From: Stenopsyche tienmushanensis
Taxonomy: Eukaryota; Arthropoda; Insecta; Trichoptera; Stenopsychidae
NCBI GenBank assembly: GCA_008973525.1
Contig: WACJ01000455.1
Coordinates: 1-64,000 of the forward strand
Direction: 5' to 3'
Length of the DNA: 64,000 bases
Shown here: positions 24,551 through 36,900 of the stretch, one piece after another
Layout of the letters: each line of letters begins with the position of its first letter
How positions within the stretch are numbered: the first letter of the stretch is position 1
The notes under the pieces: generated by a model
The model's database searches: none
The model's input: the letters and a program-made list of their open reading frames with translations, nothing else
What the model was told of the DNA's origin: nothing
Position numbers and translations under genes: made by a program

Positions 24551-26365
24551 CAGTGTAACGTTTGAGGCGGGGGCGCTCTCGGGAGCAGAGCCCCCGGGCG
24601 GCTCCCCGTCCCCACGTGCTCGTCGGGATGGCCGCGCTGACGCACGGGTCTGTTCTTCTATCGGGCTGTGATGTTGCTGCAGGAGGAACAACCTCCCGCG
24701 GGCAAAGCTAACCGACGACTTTCCCGACTTCCGCTTCTTGCGCGTCACTATCTAACCGGCAACAGTGCACGCGCAAGAAGCGATCGGTCGGTAAGCAGGT
24801 GCAATATCTCCACAGGGCCACAAGAGATGACGCTGTTAAAATATCACACTTAAATATATAAAATTACACTCTTCCTCCCTTAGCTTCGACCATCTTCGGT
24901 CGAACGTATACTTTATATAAAACAAATTTCCAAAAAATAGTAAAGGTTTCACAGTTGTCCCTCTTTCTCAAAATAAATCCAAATAGTTTGTAATACAATA
25001 ACATAATAATAAGCAATAAAATAATGTATACCGGATGTCCAAGTATTATATTGTAGTATAATAATAACAACATTGTTTACCTCATTTACGTAATTTAACC
25101 ATAAAAGTACGATTAAGTTTATATATTTATTTCAAAATAAGTACCGTTAGACAAATGCCATTGTCGCTGCCGTCACGTGTCGCTATATTTTAATTACACG
25201 TTCAATCAACAATATTAACAATAAATACAAAAACACGTATACGGATGCCCCTCGGTGCACGAAATTTTCCGGACAATCTTCCCTAGATTTCTGTACCTGC
25301 GCGAAATTATAAGTTCCGGCCACCGAACCTACATCACCGACTTTCATGGAATTCTCACACTTTGAGAACTCAGCCTGCGCCTCTCCGAGGATAGTGACGG
25401 CAGCAATCAACCCCACCATCGTGGTCCAATCCGCTCTGCACGCGATCTACTACCATCCTGGCGACATTTCCAGCTCGCCAGCGTCTGGTGCTCACCAAGA
25501 GCATCCCGGCTCACACTAAGTATCTCACGACATACTACCAGCCTGGTGGCATCACCGGCACACCAGCGCCTGGTGCTCACACAAAACATCGTGTCCATAA
25601 TAATAACATCTAATACACAACAATTTCGTGCACCACGGTTCTCCGATGATCTTAATTTTCATGTACAAAATAGGACAAATTTAAAAACTACGACTTCCAC
25701 AAAATAATAGCGACATGATATACTACGTGGAAGTGACTACTCAAAAAACACAAAACGAAAGCGGCGACAAAAGCATAAATTTTAGATTAAATTATTTATG
25801 TTTCTTTTTTTGAAATAAGGACTTTTTCGGGTTATGTCATTTACTTGATTGCTCATTTTTTTTCAACTTTATTTTATTTTCAAATTTATTTCTTATTGTT
25901 ACACTTTTTTTTGTTTGCGTCCAAAATCACTTATATTCGACTCCAGCGCTCCCGCGCAGCAGTTTTCTGTGTCGCATCATCGCCCAGGAATTTGCGCCTC
26001 CTATGGCAGCTCAACTTCTCCACGTGGTCGACGGTGCGTATGGCCTCCTCGGTTGGAGGCCGGCAGATCTTCGACCCTCCAAATATTTTCGTATACTGTG
26101 TGTCGCGTGCGTTGAGCTCGATGATGCCGACGCACCATCTACATCGTCGCTTCGAGGCTGAATGCCGATGGATTCTCCGCCATCCTAACCTCAACGCCTC
26201 ACGTTGCCGGCGCGCGTCTTTTTCTTCGCCTTCCATTCAAACTCAACGTTTACGACCTGTCGATTCTGACACCAGTGTAAGTGCGGCCAACCCGACGAGC
26301 ACGCGGAGGCGGGGAGCTGCCCGGGGACTCGCCTTGAGAGCGCCTTCGCCCTAAACGTTACACTG
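24551..26365 (+). mobile_element. GC-rich element R2, left half of palindrome 2
   Basis: The left end is CAGTGTAACGTTTGAGGCGG. The right end, reverse-complemented, is CAGTGTAACGTTTAGGGCGA, and similarity extends for roughly 90 bases (GGCGCTCTC, GGGCGGCTCCCCG, CGTGCTCGTCGGG). The element therefore has long inverted termini. The end segment 24554-24846 also resembles an LTR (TGTAACG to AAAATATCA), so an LTR element rearranged by inversion is the alternative. The interior has GC-rich blocks unlike the host background. Two tandem ~85-bp units lie near 25420-25590, each with a GAGCACCAG(A/G)CGCTGG word when read on the minus strand. Confidence 0.6.
25183..25419 (-). CDS. Possible small secreted or membrane protein frame inside R2
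   Basis: A 78-codon minus frame begins MVGLIAAVTILGEAQA, which looks like a signal peptide with an A-x-A cleavage site. A short polar region with two cysteines follows (residues about 21 and 49), and the C-terminus is hydrophobic (YVFLYLLLILLIERV). The inverted copy in the right arm keeps part of the frame (VTILGEAQAGFSTCENSMKV) and then shifts. No known family. It may be chance openness in GC-rich repeat DNA. Confidence 0.2.
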   Translation of the reverse strand: MVGLIAAVTILGEAQAEFSKCENSMKVGDVGSVAGTYNFAQVQKSREDCPENFVHRGASVYVFLYLLLILLIERVIKI

Positions 26366-26454
26366 TTGTAACGTGTAGGAGGGTTTTGAATGGAACACGA
26401 CGAAAACGACGCGCGCCGGCAACGTGAGGCGTTGAGGTTAGGTTAGGTTAGGTT
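26275..26454. repeat. Axis of palindrome 2 with facing termini and a (TTAGG)3 tract
   Basis: The terminus of the left element meets an inverted copy of the same terminus: CGTTACA (26356-26362), four bases, TGTAACG (26367-26373). Just to the right, 26432-26454 carries GGTTAGGTTAGGTTAGGTT, three TTAGG units, the telomeric repeat of many insects. The same site in the left arm has only a single CCTAACC, so the tract expanded in the right arm or was acquired there. Confidence 0.55.
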
Positions 26455-26796
26455 GCACACCCATGGCCATTAAAAGGCCATGCGCACCGTCGACCACGTG
26501 GAGAAGTTGAGCTGCCATAGGGGGCGCCGATTCCTGGTCGATGACGCGTCATAGGAAACTGCTGCGCGGGAACGCTGGCGTCGGATATAAGTGATTTTGG
26601 ACGTAAACAAAGTTTAACAATAAGAAATAAATTTGAAAAATAAAATACAGTTGAAAAAAAAGAGCAATCAAGTGAGTGCAATAATCCGAAAAAGTCCTTA
26701 TTTAAAAAAAATAAATAATAAATAATTTAATCTAAAATTTATGCTTTTGCCGCCGCTTTCGTTTTGTATTTTTTGAGTAGTCGCTTCCACGTAGTA

Positions 26797-27045
26797 TAGT
26801 GGTGCCTCGCATAACGAACGCCTCGCACAGCGAACGCTGCACACAGCGAACTTCCTATTCGTTCATTTCATGATTCATACAACGAGCTTCGCTTCACACA
26901 ACGAAGTCGCGACGAACGACTTTGGACAGGTTTTTCATGAAACCATCGGCCAAAAAGCGTGCTTTTGCGCGTTTCACATAACGAACTTTTCGCATTACGA
27001 ACTTGCTCCTGGAACGAATCAAGTTCGTTGTGTGAGGCACCACTG
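26797..27045. mobile_element. pogo/Tigger-like MITE, 249 bp
   Basis: Termini are tAGTGGTGCCTCGCATAACGAA and, inverted, CAGTGGTGCCTCACACAACGAA, flanked by TA on both sides. The uninterrupted target (CCACGTAGTATATCATGTCG) is preserved in the inverted left arm near 25712-25731, so this insertion is demonstrated directly. The interior has further GAACG/CGTTC words and no transposase. Confidence 0.8.
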
Positions 27046-27550
27046 TATATCATGTCGTTATTGTTTTTGGAAAGTCGTAATTTTTTAATTTGTCCTGTTT
27101 GTACGTGAAAATTAAGACCATCGGAGAACCGTGGTGCACGAAATTGTTGTGTATTAGATGTTATTATTATGGACACGATGCTTTGTGTGAGCACCAGGCG
27201 CTGGTGTGCGTCACTATCCTCGGAGAGGCGCAAGCTGGGTTCTCAACGTGTGAGAATTCCATGAAAGTCGGTGATGTAGGATCGCCAGCCGGAACTTATA
27301 GTTTCGCGCAAGTACGGAAATCTAGGGAAAGATTGTCCAGAAAATTTCGGGCACGTAGGGGCGGGCATCTGTATGAGTTTTTTTTTTGTATTTATTATTA
27401 ATATTGTTGATTTAACTTGTAATTAAAATATAGCGACACGTGACGACAGCGACAATGGCGTTTGCCTAACGGTACTTATTTTGAAATAAATATATAAACT
27501 GAATTGTACTTTTATGGTTGAATTATGTAAATGAGGTAAAAAATGTTGTT

Positions 27551-27792
27551 ATTCTTCTTCTTCTTTCTGTGCCGTGTCAGCTCCCCCCGACGTTGGCGAT
27601 CACTCTGGCGAAGACCTCTCTGTCCTGCGCTGCTCGGAATAGTTCCTCCACTCTTCTTATTCCGGTCCACTCTCTAATGTTGCGCAGCCAGCTCATTTGC
27701 TTTCTACCGACTTCTTGTCTTCCCTCTACCTTGCCCTCCAGTATCAATCGAAGAAAATGATATTTATTTCCACGCAGTACATGACTCAGTCG
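27551..27792 (-). mobile_element. LINE ORF2 C-terminal tail, inserted in R2
   Basis: Minus-strand codons 27792-27577 read 'RLSHVLRGNKYHFLRLILEG', then 'QMSWLRNIREWTGI', 'VEELFRAAQDREVFARVIA' and a stop. This block is the conserved tail after the RT domain in a common insect non-LTR family. A GAA-rich 3' end follows (27551-27565). All 71 codons are open, suggesting a young insertion. The empty site is seen in the left arm near 25060-25080; a short GTTATT flank may be the target duplication. Confidence 0.8.
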
Positions 27793-28293
27793 TTATTATT
27801 ATACTATAATACTTGGACATCTGGTATACATTATGTTATTGCTTATTATTATGTTATTGTATTACAAACTATTTGGATTTATTTTGAGAGAGAGGGACAA
27901 TTGTGAAACCTTTACTATTTTTTGGAAATTTGTTTTATATAAAGTATACGTTCGATCGAGGATGGTCGAAGTTAAGGGAGGAAGAGTGTAATTTTATATA
28001 TTTAAGTGTGTTATTTTAACAGCGTCATCTCTTGTGGCCCTGTGGAGACATTGCACCTGCTTACCGACCGATCCCTTCTTGCGCGTGCACTGTTGCCGGT
28101 TAGGTAGTGACGCACAGGAAGCGGGAGTCGGGAGAGTCGTCGGTTAGCCTTGGCTGCAGGAGGTTGTTCCTCCTCCAGCCAGATCTCTCTCTCTCTCTCC
28201 ATCTCGTGTGGAATCAATAGTTCTTTAGCGAAGAGAGTCTTTCCATTCGTCGCCCGTCTATTCCCATACATTCGTCCAGCAACATCACAGCTT

Positions 28294-28833
28294 CAACATC
28301 CAATCCTAATCCCAATTTTCGGGATTACGTTTTCCAACCCCGGGATCCCGGGATCCCGGACAGTTATAGGTACTTAAGAATCCCGGGATTAGAAAACGTA
28401 ATCCCGAAAATCCCGGGATTGAAATTTTTATCAAACAGAAATCGTACACCTCACCAACACGATGAAGGCTACTAAATCGAGATATTCCCGACGAAATCTG
28501 GACGCTTGGAAACAGTGGCGTAATTACTAATTGGCGAATTTGGTGACTAATTACTGTCTAATCTATGTATACATATGCTATATATGTATACATAGATTAG
28601 ACATTAATATGTTTTTCAAATTGTTATAGTAACCTTTCCCTACCGGTGATGTATTTACTACACCTCGACGAATAATGGGAATATCGATATGAAATATAAT
28701 AGATACGGGGTTCAGAATTTTTGTATTCCTCCGTAATATAATTACGAACCACATCAAAGTATTATAGTATATAAGTATTCATCTGCAGCGACAGAAATAA
28801 ATAATTTGTCGGGAAATCGGGATTGGATTCCCT
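28294..28833. mobile_element. hAT family R1, copy 2 (internally deleted)
   Basis: It matches R1 copy 1 from the CCCGGGATCCCGG terminus through the CGATATGAAATATAATAGATACGGGG block. It then jumps from GTCGGGAAATC directly to the right terminus GGGATTGGATTCCCTA (to 28833), losing the transposase remnant. The left edge is rearranged: 28296-28335 looks like an inverted duplicate of the subterminal region. A 20-base-arm hairpin occurs at 28557-28602 (TCTAATCTATGTATACATAT and its inverse). Confidence 0.65.
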
Positions 28834-30944
28834 AGTCACGCTCGTCTCTAAAAGGTAGATCATAGCTGTTCAACATTAATTGCTGGCGCTTCGTATAACG
28901 CATTGCGTTTGTTCTTAATGATTCTTCTAACTAAGTTTTAATTCACAAACTTAAGTTGTACACATTTATTATTCAAGTATTGTATTATTTGGATCACGCT
29001 TAGCTGAATGCAATCAGTCAACTTAGTTTTATGCTCACCGCCGGCAAAATTGTGTATTAATATAAATTAATTATTCTTAAAGGTAGAACCAAAATGTATG
29101 TTGTGTTATTAAATAATGTAGCCTTAAATTGTACTATAACGTATAAGCAAGTTATTAAATTTTCCGCTTATGTGGTTATGATACACTACTTTGCCGAGCA
29201 TAATTTATCCACAACTTTGGTTTGTTTTTCTCGCAAAGCTTTCCGACTTTACTATTGTTAGATTGTATGTATTAAACTTGTGAAGGCTTAATTAGGCCGA
29301 GTATACTGAGAGACTCATAAAGTTTACAAAAAAATAAGATTGTTAGTCAAGAGTTCTATAAATTTTATTGATTGAATTGGCGTCGTTAAAATGAATTTAT
29401 TACTCAATCAACGTAAAATGTACGATATTTTGAAATCTCGGAGCAATCTCTAGATATGATGTATTGAACGAAGCATTATATTGTTGTTCAATATACCATA
29501 TTAAAGTTACGACATAAAAGCAATCGATCAAATAGTGAAATCGTACTAAAAATTTGTATAATATTGCGTTTTTTTTAAATCAGTTAATGTGCATGTTTGT
29601 CTGCTAAAGATATAAATGTCTAACTTTCCGACCGATCTGTCTTGCATCGACACAATGGATTTATTCCAAATATGATGCAATCGTATGCTTCATCATCGTT
29701 TATCAATCTGTAATCCTTCAATATTGTCAATTGCTCTTACGTTATCAGATGTAATTATAATTTTAGGAATTCATATTGAACATTTCAATGACTATCAACC
29801 GCATTAGCGTGAATAATCACTATGAAAATCGAGATAAGGTTCTATTTAAAGAACGCGTGTTGTCAATGAGAGATTATTGAACCACATTGTTTGAGAAGGT
29901 CGAAAGACACGCTCTTAGAGCAAATAAAAATATTGATACTCGATTATTTTCCTTAGGGGTCTTATAGCTTGATAAGGATTCGATAAGACTGTCAAATGTT
30001 GATACATTTTTATTTTCGTGTAATTTGATAAAAAAACATGTTTTTTCATTCTAGTAACTATGTACTTAGAAGCGGATTATATTTAATAAGTTCTGTTTGA
30101 TTTGTTCCAAATCCATAAGCACAAGCGTATTTTTTAGTTTAGAGAATAAAATATTATTTGACACACTAAATACGCTAAAAAATTATAATCAATACATTTT
30201 TACTATATTTAATGTATGTAAATATTTTAAGCAATCGTTTTTCGGGCTTCAGCGGATCAAGACACACAAAACACTTTAACATGTTAAATCATGTAAACAA
30301 AAGATTATCTTGCTTATATCTTAGTTTTTTTTTAATATTTCGGTAATTTACAATATTAAGAATATGTATAATAAAAATATCCAATATTGGCTTAATAGCC
30401 TTTATCGCCTATTATACAACGATAATAGTGCAAATAAAAATAAATTAACAACTCTTTAAAGATTTCCACGTTCTGTATGTTAATCGAAATATTGATTTTT
30501 TTATAGGATTGTTATTATAAATTAAAAGCTTAATTTAAAAAAAATATAGGAACATAATAATTGTGTTTGTTACATAGGTAATATGACAATAAAGCAGATG
30601 AAGAGCGAAAGAGCCAAAGATAATCGATTCGGTTCGGGATGCTTATTTGTCAATGCTTGAAAAAGACAGACCCAATTGCGAGACTTTGTAGAAGAGCTTC
30701 TTCATCAAGCATGGTCAAGGCCAGCTTCTTCCTGTAGAGGAAGAAAGGTTTTCTGTGTTTATTACTACGCGATCTGGGTGAAATTTTCTAGAGGTTCGAA
30801 TATACAAAGTTATACAAGAAGCTAGTCAACTTTACCATAAAATTATTATACATGACTCAAATTCTGAACGAGCTTTCAAATTCCAATACGAGCTTAATAA
30901 TTGCATATCTCCATATAACGAACTACATAAAAAAAAAATAATGG
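28834..30944. other. AT-rich non-coding DNA
   Basis: No supported gene. The only frame (30097-30279) is low-complexity. Around 30590-30790 the sequence is less AT-rich and contains an inverted ATCGATTCGG-like word, but nothing I can name. Confidence 0.5.
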
Positions 30945-31125
30945 TTATGTCGTCGCAAAAATTTTTTTATGCGATTTTTGGTATGTTCTGTCATATTGAT
31001 TTGAAGTTATGCGGTTTTCAAAAAGAATAGAACCTATCCTTCAGTTTTTTATGTGGTTCAAGTCTTTTTTTATGCAATTTTTTTATGTGCGACTTCCAGT
31101 GGAACATATTTATCGCATAAAAACA
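30945..31125 (+). repeat. Dispersed repeat family R4, partial copy
   Basis: It shares the GAAGTTATGCGGTTTT block and the TTTTTATGTG/TTTTTTTATGC blocks with the copies at 1087 and 48591, in the same order. Only the distal half is present. Confidence 0.4.
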
Positions 31126-33783
31126 GACCCAATTGTATAATATTGCGAAGGCACCATATTGGATAAAAATAAAGTAATGATAATAAAACTTTTCAATTTA
31201 ATTTCAGGATCAAATCAATTTAATCAGGACAAAATGTGCACCGCATAAGGGCGGCCGATTTAAGTCGATCATAAGAGGCGGCCGTCTGGCCTCCTCCTAA
31301 AAATATTATACTACATTAACCTGTATGGGAGTACTTACGGAAATATCCGTTTTGACCTTCACTATTCAGAAAGAGCACTCTTGTGCATTGAAGCTCCGAG
31401 GCGGACAGAGACAGAGAGAACTTGATATTGTGTGCTATCGATGATGTTTTTTATTAACTGCCTGCCGTTCTTCGCTGCGTGATGAATGAGTCTTTGTCCA
31501 ATTATCATTTCCTTCTAAAGGAAGTGCAAATGAATCGATTTTTTGTGCATTGTTTATGTAAAGAAAGGAAGTGCTCTTGTATGTATGTAGTGTTCATTTA
31601 CAATTGACTCTGCCTCGAATTGAAGATTGTCTTACGCTGATTAGGAGCTGACAGAAAGTAATCTGTGTAAAGCGATTATGACAACAACGACTTCATCGAT
31701 TTTAAATTTGCTCACTAACGAAAAGGTTAATATATATATATATTAGTTTAGCGTGTAATACCTGAACTTTGAGTGAAGCTTAGCGCGGAATACCCGGACT
31801 GTGAAGTGTTAATATTTTGTAAATTTTAATATTCCTTTTCACTAACAGTAATTTCTTCCCTAATATATTTTTTAGATCATATCACCGATTATTATGTTGA
31901 ATCTTGGAGTTTATTTCGTTTTTTATTCATTTCTTCCCCGTGAGGATAGCTCCAAGGTATTTTGACTCTTAGACTCTTGCAATATTGAATTATGAATTGA
32001 AATGATGACGTTTGTGTCCCACTGCCTCCCGGCATAGTCCATCGAAAGCCGAACTCTTGGCCAGCATATAAAAAATCGACAATTGCTATGCTTTGTTTGC
32101 TTCGCACGTTCCTGCAGTCCTCATTAGTTTCACAATCGACGATATATCACTGCTTAGCATCCAGAGGTTTAAATTAATTTTCTTGTTTTAACAATTGTTA
32201 GCATTTAATACAAATTTAAAGAAGAGCTACTTTCTAAGAAGATAAAATTAAATACATTTAAAATTCTATCAGGAAAATTAATTTATTTCGCTTTGAGTCA
32301 ATGAAATTTAATTTAAATGAATTCTCCATCAGCTTTTTGAAATGTTTTGTTAAAAAAGATTTTTTGCCTCGAAAAGATACTTTACTGTCAGATTTATGGC
32401 GATCCTTTAGGGAAAATTCTTTGTTTTAATATGTCATTTTAAATCACGAACATTTACTTTCGCCACTATGAAAAAATCCTTTGAAGGAAAAAGTAAAAAA
32501 GATTTAAATTGTTGAATTTTATAATGAAACATTATTAATAGTGTGACAACTTATTAAAATATAATAATGTGAAAATTTATATTATTCATGAGTATTATTT
32601 GAATATAATGGAGGGAAGTGCTATATTAGGGATCTGAATTTAGATGAAAATTTTTGGGATATAAGGGTTGAGCATTTGTGGTAATATCCATCAAATTTTA
32701 TTCGTTATTTTTTTTGCAATGAAGTTGTAAGCAATGATGCCTTCTGATGAATAATTCATAATATTCATTATGAAAATGTATATTTTCATTCAAATCCCCA
32801 CGGAATAGCGACATGCTTCTGCGTAATTCATTCTTTGTAATTCCGATGTCATTCATTAATATTTTGTGTAATTCTTTAGAATATTATATAGGGAAATACT
32901 CCCCCAAGCTGACTTAATCCAGCTCCCAAAAACATTTTTTTAATGTTGTTATATTTAAAGAAATGAAATAATATTCTATGAAAGCTTACAAACTTCCTGG
33001 AAGTAAAAGCACAGCGTATTTATTAGAATTTAATTGCTCGAAGCAAATAAGTAGTATCTTTGAAATCAATGAAATTATTATAAAAATATATATGATGAGG
33101 AATTTATTTATGTTTAATGTATATCAGAACTTTGCTAAACATTTTATGTATTTTGAAGTTGCAAAAATATTATAAGAATAAAATAAATATTATATGTTCT
33201 ATCAAACGCAGATGGTAGATGGAGAAATATTGTTTATAGACAAAGGATATATTTCAAAGTTCAATAAATTCAAGCTATATCTTTAACCCTAGATTATTGA
33301 TCATACTTTTGATGTACACTGCCACTACATATTATATAACGACGTTTTCACAAGTTTTTTGTCAAGGTTTTTATTATAGTCAAGAGATAGAGCACAATCA
33401 CGAGATCATAGAGGCCAGCGGGAAGAATACGTCTTCCCGTATATTTATGTGCCTGTGTACATACCAAGAATATATTTCATATGCATGTATGATCGTTCTT
33501 TGTGCATCAAAAATATTTGAAATATGTTATTATTTCTATATATTTTTATTATATTTTTTCATATTCTGTATAAAAATCACTTTTAATTTATCACGGCCGT
33601 GATGTAAGTATCGTTGATATACGTACTTGCATAATGCAGAGTTATGTAATCGCACATATTGTATTTGGCTGATAAGTTAGAGATAAATTGATATGGTTGC
33701 ATTGTGATATCTCATATTATCGACGTATTATATGCCAACGTTGTCATGCATTTTTAAGTAAATCTTTAATTTTTTTGTTACAG
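31126..33783. other. Non-coding DNA upstream of the first receptor exon seen
   Basis: Probably intron of the receptor gene, because the 33784 exon begins mid-domain; how far upstream the gene reaches cannot be seen. It contains a small GC-rich patch with inverted GGCGGCCG words at 31250-31305 and a (TA)n tract at 31730-31743. The minus frame 31892-32107 has no recognised motif. Confidence 0.45.
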
Positions 33784-33967
33784 CATCCGTGGCCCGAATT
33801 GCGAAGTTCTTGGGCAACACTGGAACTCCAGTTCTCACCGTTGGCGGACTCTCCTTCGACTTTGTTACTGACAAAACAAATTGCTCCCACGAATACCACA
33901 TGCTAACAAGGGCAGGCCTTGTGGGTTTTAGGGACATTGCCTATTTCATCATTGATCTCATGTACCA
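33784..33967 (+). CDS. Receptor guanylate cyclase ligand-binding domain, constant exon
   Basis: Internal exon of 184 bases (2 + 60 codons + 2). The acceptor is a T-rich tract ending TTACAG and the donor is GTGAGT. The peptide begins (x)SVARIAKFLGNTGTPVLTVG and continues with 'DKTNCSHEYHMLTRAGL' and 'FRDIAYFIIDLMY'. This matches the ANF-receptor fold of natriuretic-peptide-receptor-type membrane guanylate cyclases: A-S-V-A-R-hA, P-hhT-G, a Cys, hLTRxG and the LM helix before Y-x-W. The domain is extracellular and binds peptide or other ligands to control the cytoplasmic cyclase. It ends with CA of a split codon; exon A starts with G and exon B with A, and both give Gln. The exact paralogue cannot be assigned. 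Confidence 0.88.
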
Positions 33968-36900
33968 GTGAGTATATTTTTATAATTCGGGTCGCACAGA
34001 GGTGTTATGTGTTATTTTGCAAACCACCGAGTATTCGCTTATTTCGACTGAAAATATGTCATTGAATTTCTTGGATTCATCTTTGATCTCATGGGTCTAT
34101 TTATGATATGAAGTTTAGAATGCTGGCGATTTGCAGAGGAGCAGCAGTTCACTATTTTATTAAATGTTTGTATAAATAAATCTGTTTATATATGGAATTT
34201 ATACGATCTATCAATATTTGAGCGAAACGAATGGTCTTTCCTTTATTTTTATAGTGATGTTTTTTTATTGCAAGTGTAAAATTTCGGGATAAATCTTTTT
34301 GATGCTTATTTTTGGACGAAAACGAGCTATCTAATGCACTTTTTATGTTTCTTTTCTGTTGAGCTTATATGACTTTTACGATGGTGATAAAATGGGTTTT
34401 TAAAGGATGTTAAACGTAATTTACTAAGTGAGACTAAGCGATTCGTTAGGGTGGTAAATATTTATTAGATCTTTTGATTTTAGTGCCTTAAAGCAAATTG
34501 TTGTAGCACAATGTATCAAGAAAACTTGGCACGAAGGCCTTTGATTTTCCGCACGATTCAATTTAATGAACATTTCGGTTTATTTGTCGTGTCCCGGAAC
34601 CGAAAGCCTTTCAGTAAACCTTTTAAGATTCAACAGGACAAACTCCCTCAAAGTCTGTCACTTTTGTTAAATGTAACATTAACGATTCATGAGTAAGTAA
34701 TAAATAAAATTGGCGCCAAAATGACATATATGTGCAGCATGGTTCGCGTTATATGAAACTTTTATATAAATGAAATATATATTTGTTGATAAAATGATGC
34801 TCAAAAGTATTACAAATTAATATTACTTTAATTGATTTTTTGCAAGAAATCTGCTATTTTCAATTATTAGTGTCCGAGTAAGAAATCTTAAAAAAAATCA
34901 TTTGAACTGAGGATGAATGAATGGTCATATTCGGTCATGTCCTTATTATTTTTATAGCTAAAAGCCTAACAACTTTAGCATTTTCATTTACACAATTGTT
35001 GTCTAAATCTTAGACTATGCCAGATGATATTTACATCAAATTTGTTCTTTCAGTTTCTTCTTCCACAAAAATTCTCGACTTTATATCATATTGAATGGGA
35101 TTTAACTGTAGATTATGATCAATGATAAAAAATCATTTATGTACTCGAAGTTAATTGCGACTCCTTTCCTGAAGACGTGTGGTAGGTACGCAGGGATGAA
35201 CACATAGGGTCCTTAGTATTATAGTTAGCATCACAGTCGTTTTTCCTGTTAAAAAAAAACCTTGAAAGGGAGGGATTGACTGATATATATAGGTCAATCG
35301 GGTATTCTGATCAACCAAATTTCTCTACGATACTTCAGCCTGACATGAGGAAAAGACTTCTCGTTATCCAAATTTTGAAGCTAGGCTTTTTTCTGAGGAA
35401 TTATAAATATCTTGTTAAATACGTTAAAATAAATATATTTTTTTGCATTTGGCTGAGAGATCTTTATAAGATTCGTTGAAAGGAGTTAAGCACATGTGGA
35501 GTTAATTTTGAAATTTTGTGCTACTGTTAATGGAGGGATCTGGATATAAGAAATATGGCTCCAATTGTTCGATCAAGTCCAGGCACAAGCCTGTATGATT
35601 TTTCTGGTGATATATTTAAATCATGTTTAAAACGGAAGGCAGCAACCGAAATTTTGCCCCTCATTTCTACAAAGTTATCTTGATTGAAGTATTACAACTT
35701 TCAAAGCATTGCAAAATTAAATACATTTAATATTTATTAAAAGTAGCTACAGCATAGTTTCAGTCTTGTAGGTATGAGACATTTATAAAATATTTATTTA
35801 CAGGTCTCAAATTTTTTAATAATTTTTTGCAACAACATCATCGTGGTAGACTGCTATGTTTTACTTACATTAGCAAAATGAGAAAGAATCAGCTTTGTAG
35901 GAATAAATACACAAATACACGGTAAATTAGTTTTGTTCATAGTTTTTCCTATACATATATTATTATACGATTTATACACCTCAAAACCCTAAAACTTTAC
36001 AAGCATGCTTGTGATGATTTCTTTGTGTGATAAATTTTAAATGTAGCCGTGATTCCTTGATCTATTCTTTCCAAATCTTCTTAACTGATTTTTTTCCCTC
36101 ATTCTGAAAGCAACAAATGACATATAATATAAGCCCTTATTTTGTCTTTGGGATACATGTGCTACTGGCACTCAAGTGGGTGATTTACAACTATAATAAA
36201 AAAATATCTTTTCGTTGGTAAAAACTTCCATTCCACGGGGAATAATTCCCGATTAACAAAAGCCATCCATCTTCAGGTCTTTAAGCTACCGAAAGTTGAT
36301 CCGATAAAAGAACGTTGTTTTGTAACATTTACGACGATTGTTTTAAGATGTTTGGATACCGGAAAACTTTATAAGTAAGTAATTTAATGAGTAAAATCTT
36401 ACTGAAATAGTCTTATTTCATTCAATCGTGTTTTTCTATTTGATAAAAGATCGTTAATCATCACATTGTATTTTTTATGGAAATACATTTGTTGAAGGTT
36501 TCTTGTCCAATACATTTAAAAATTATGTAGTGCGAAAACGTATACTTATTTTTAACATCAATGTGTGTAATATATATTTAATAAATCTTTCAATAACCGC
36601 ATTTCTATATTTTATGTTCAGCTACATGCAGGGAATACTGAATAATGACTACTCTTTATGATCATTTAAAAAAAATTAAAAATGATCTAGATGAAATAAA
36701 AATGGAATACATTTTCGTGGATGATGTAAATTAACCACATCTGTAGATAAATCTTTCAACGCTGAAATTCGTAAGCTATGGATGCGTATTTTGAATTTGA
36801 ATAGAATATATATATTTAAGGAAATCGTTTTATGTATTATTAGTATCAGCATAAATATTTACTCCATTGCAGAGCGAGGCCCTTTTTGGTACCAATTTAT

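Larger units (their letters stand above)
26366..28293 (-). mobile_element. GC-rich element R2, inverted right half of palindrome 2
   Basis: It is the reverse complement of much of 24590-26250: the CACGTGGAGAAGTTGAGCTGCCATAG block, the GGAATTCTCACAC / GTGTGAGAATTCC block, and the terminal TAACAGCGTCATCTCTTGTGG block. Relative to the left half it lacks one tandem-unit region (about 150 bases near 27215) and the 26040-26175 segment. It has gained two insertions (26797-27045 and 27551-27792). Its outer end is cut near 28293, where R1 copy 2 begins. A (CT)n tract lies at 28184-28199. Confidence 0.65.

Noticed and set aside
25845..26354. 169-codon plus frame and 101-codon minus frame in the GC-rich element
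   Set aside because: High GC lowers stop frequency on both strands; no domain is seen and the frames are not kept in the inverted arm.
34511..34696. 61-codon frame ending at GAGTAAGT in the receptor intron
   Set aside because: A donor-like end exists, but there is no convincing acceptor and the peptide does not resemble the receptor or exons A/B.
36279..36375. Short open stretch between TTCAG and GTAAGT
   Set aside because: Splice-like edges only; the peptide is not recognisable and does not align with exons A or B.
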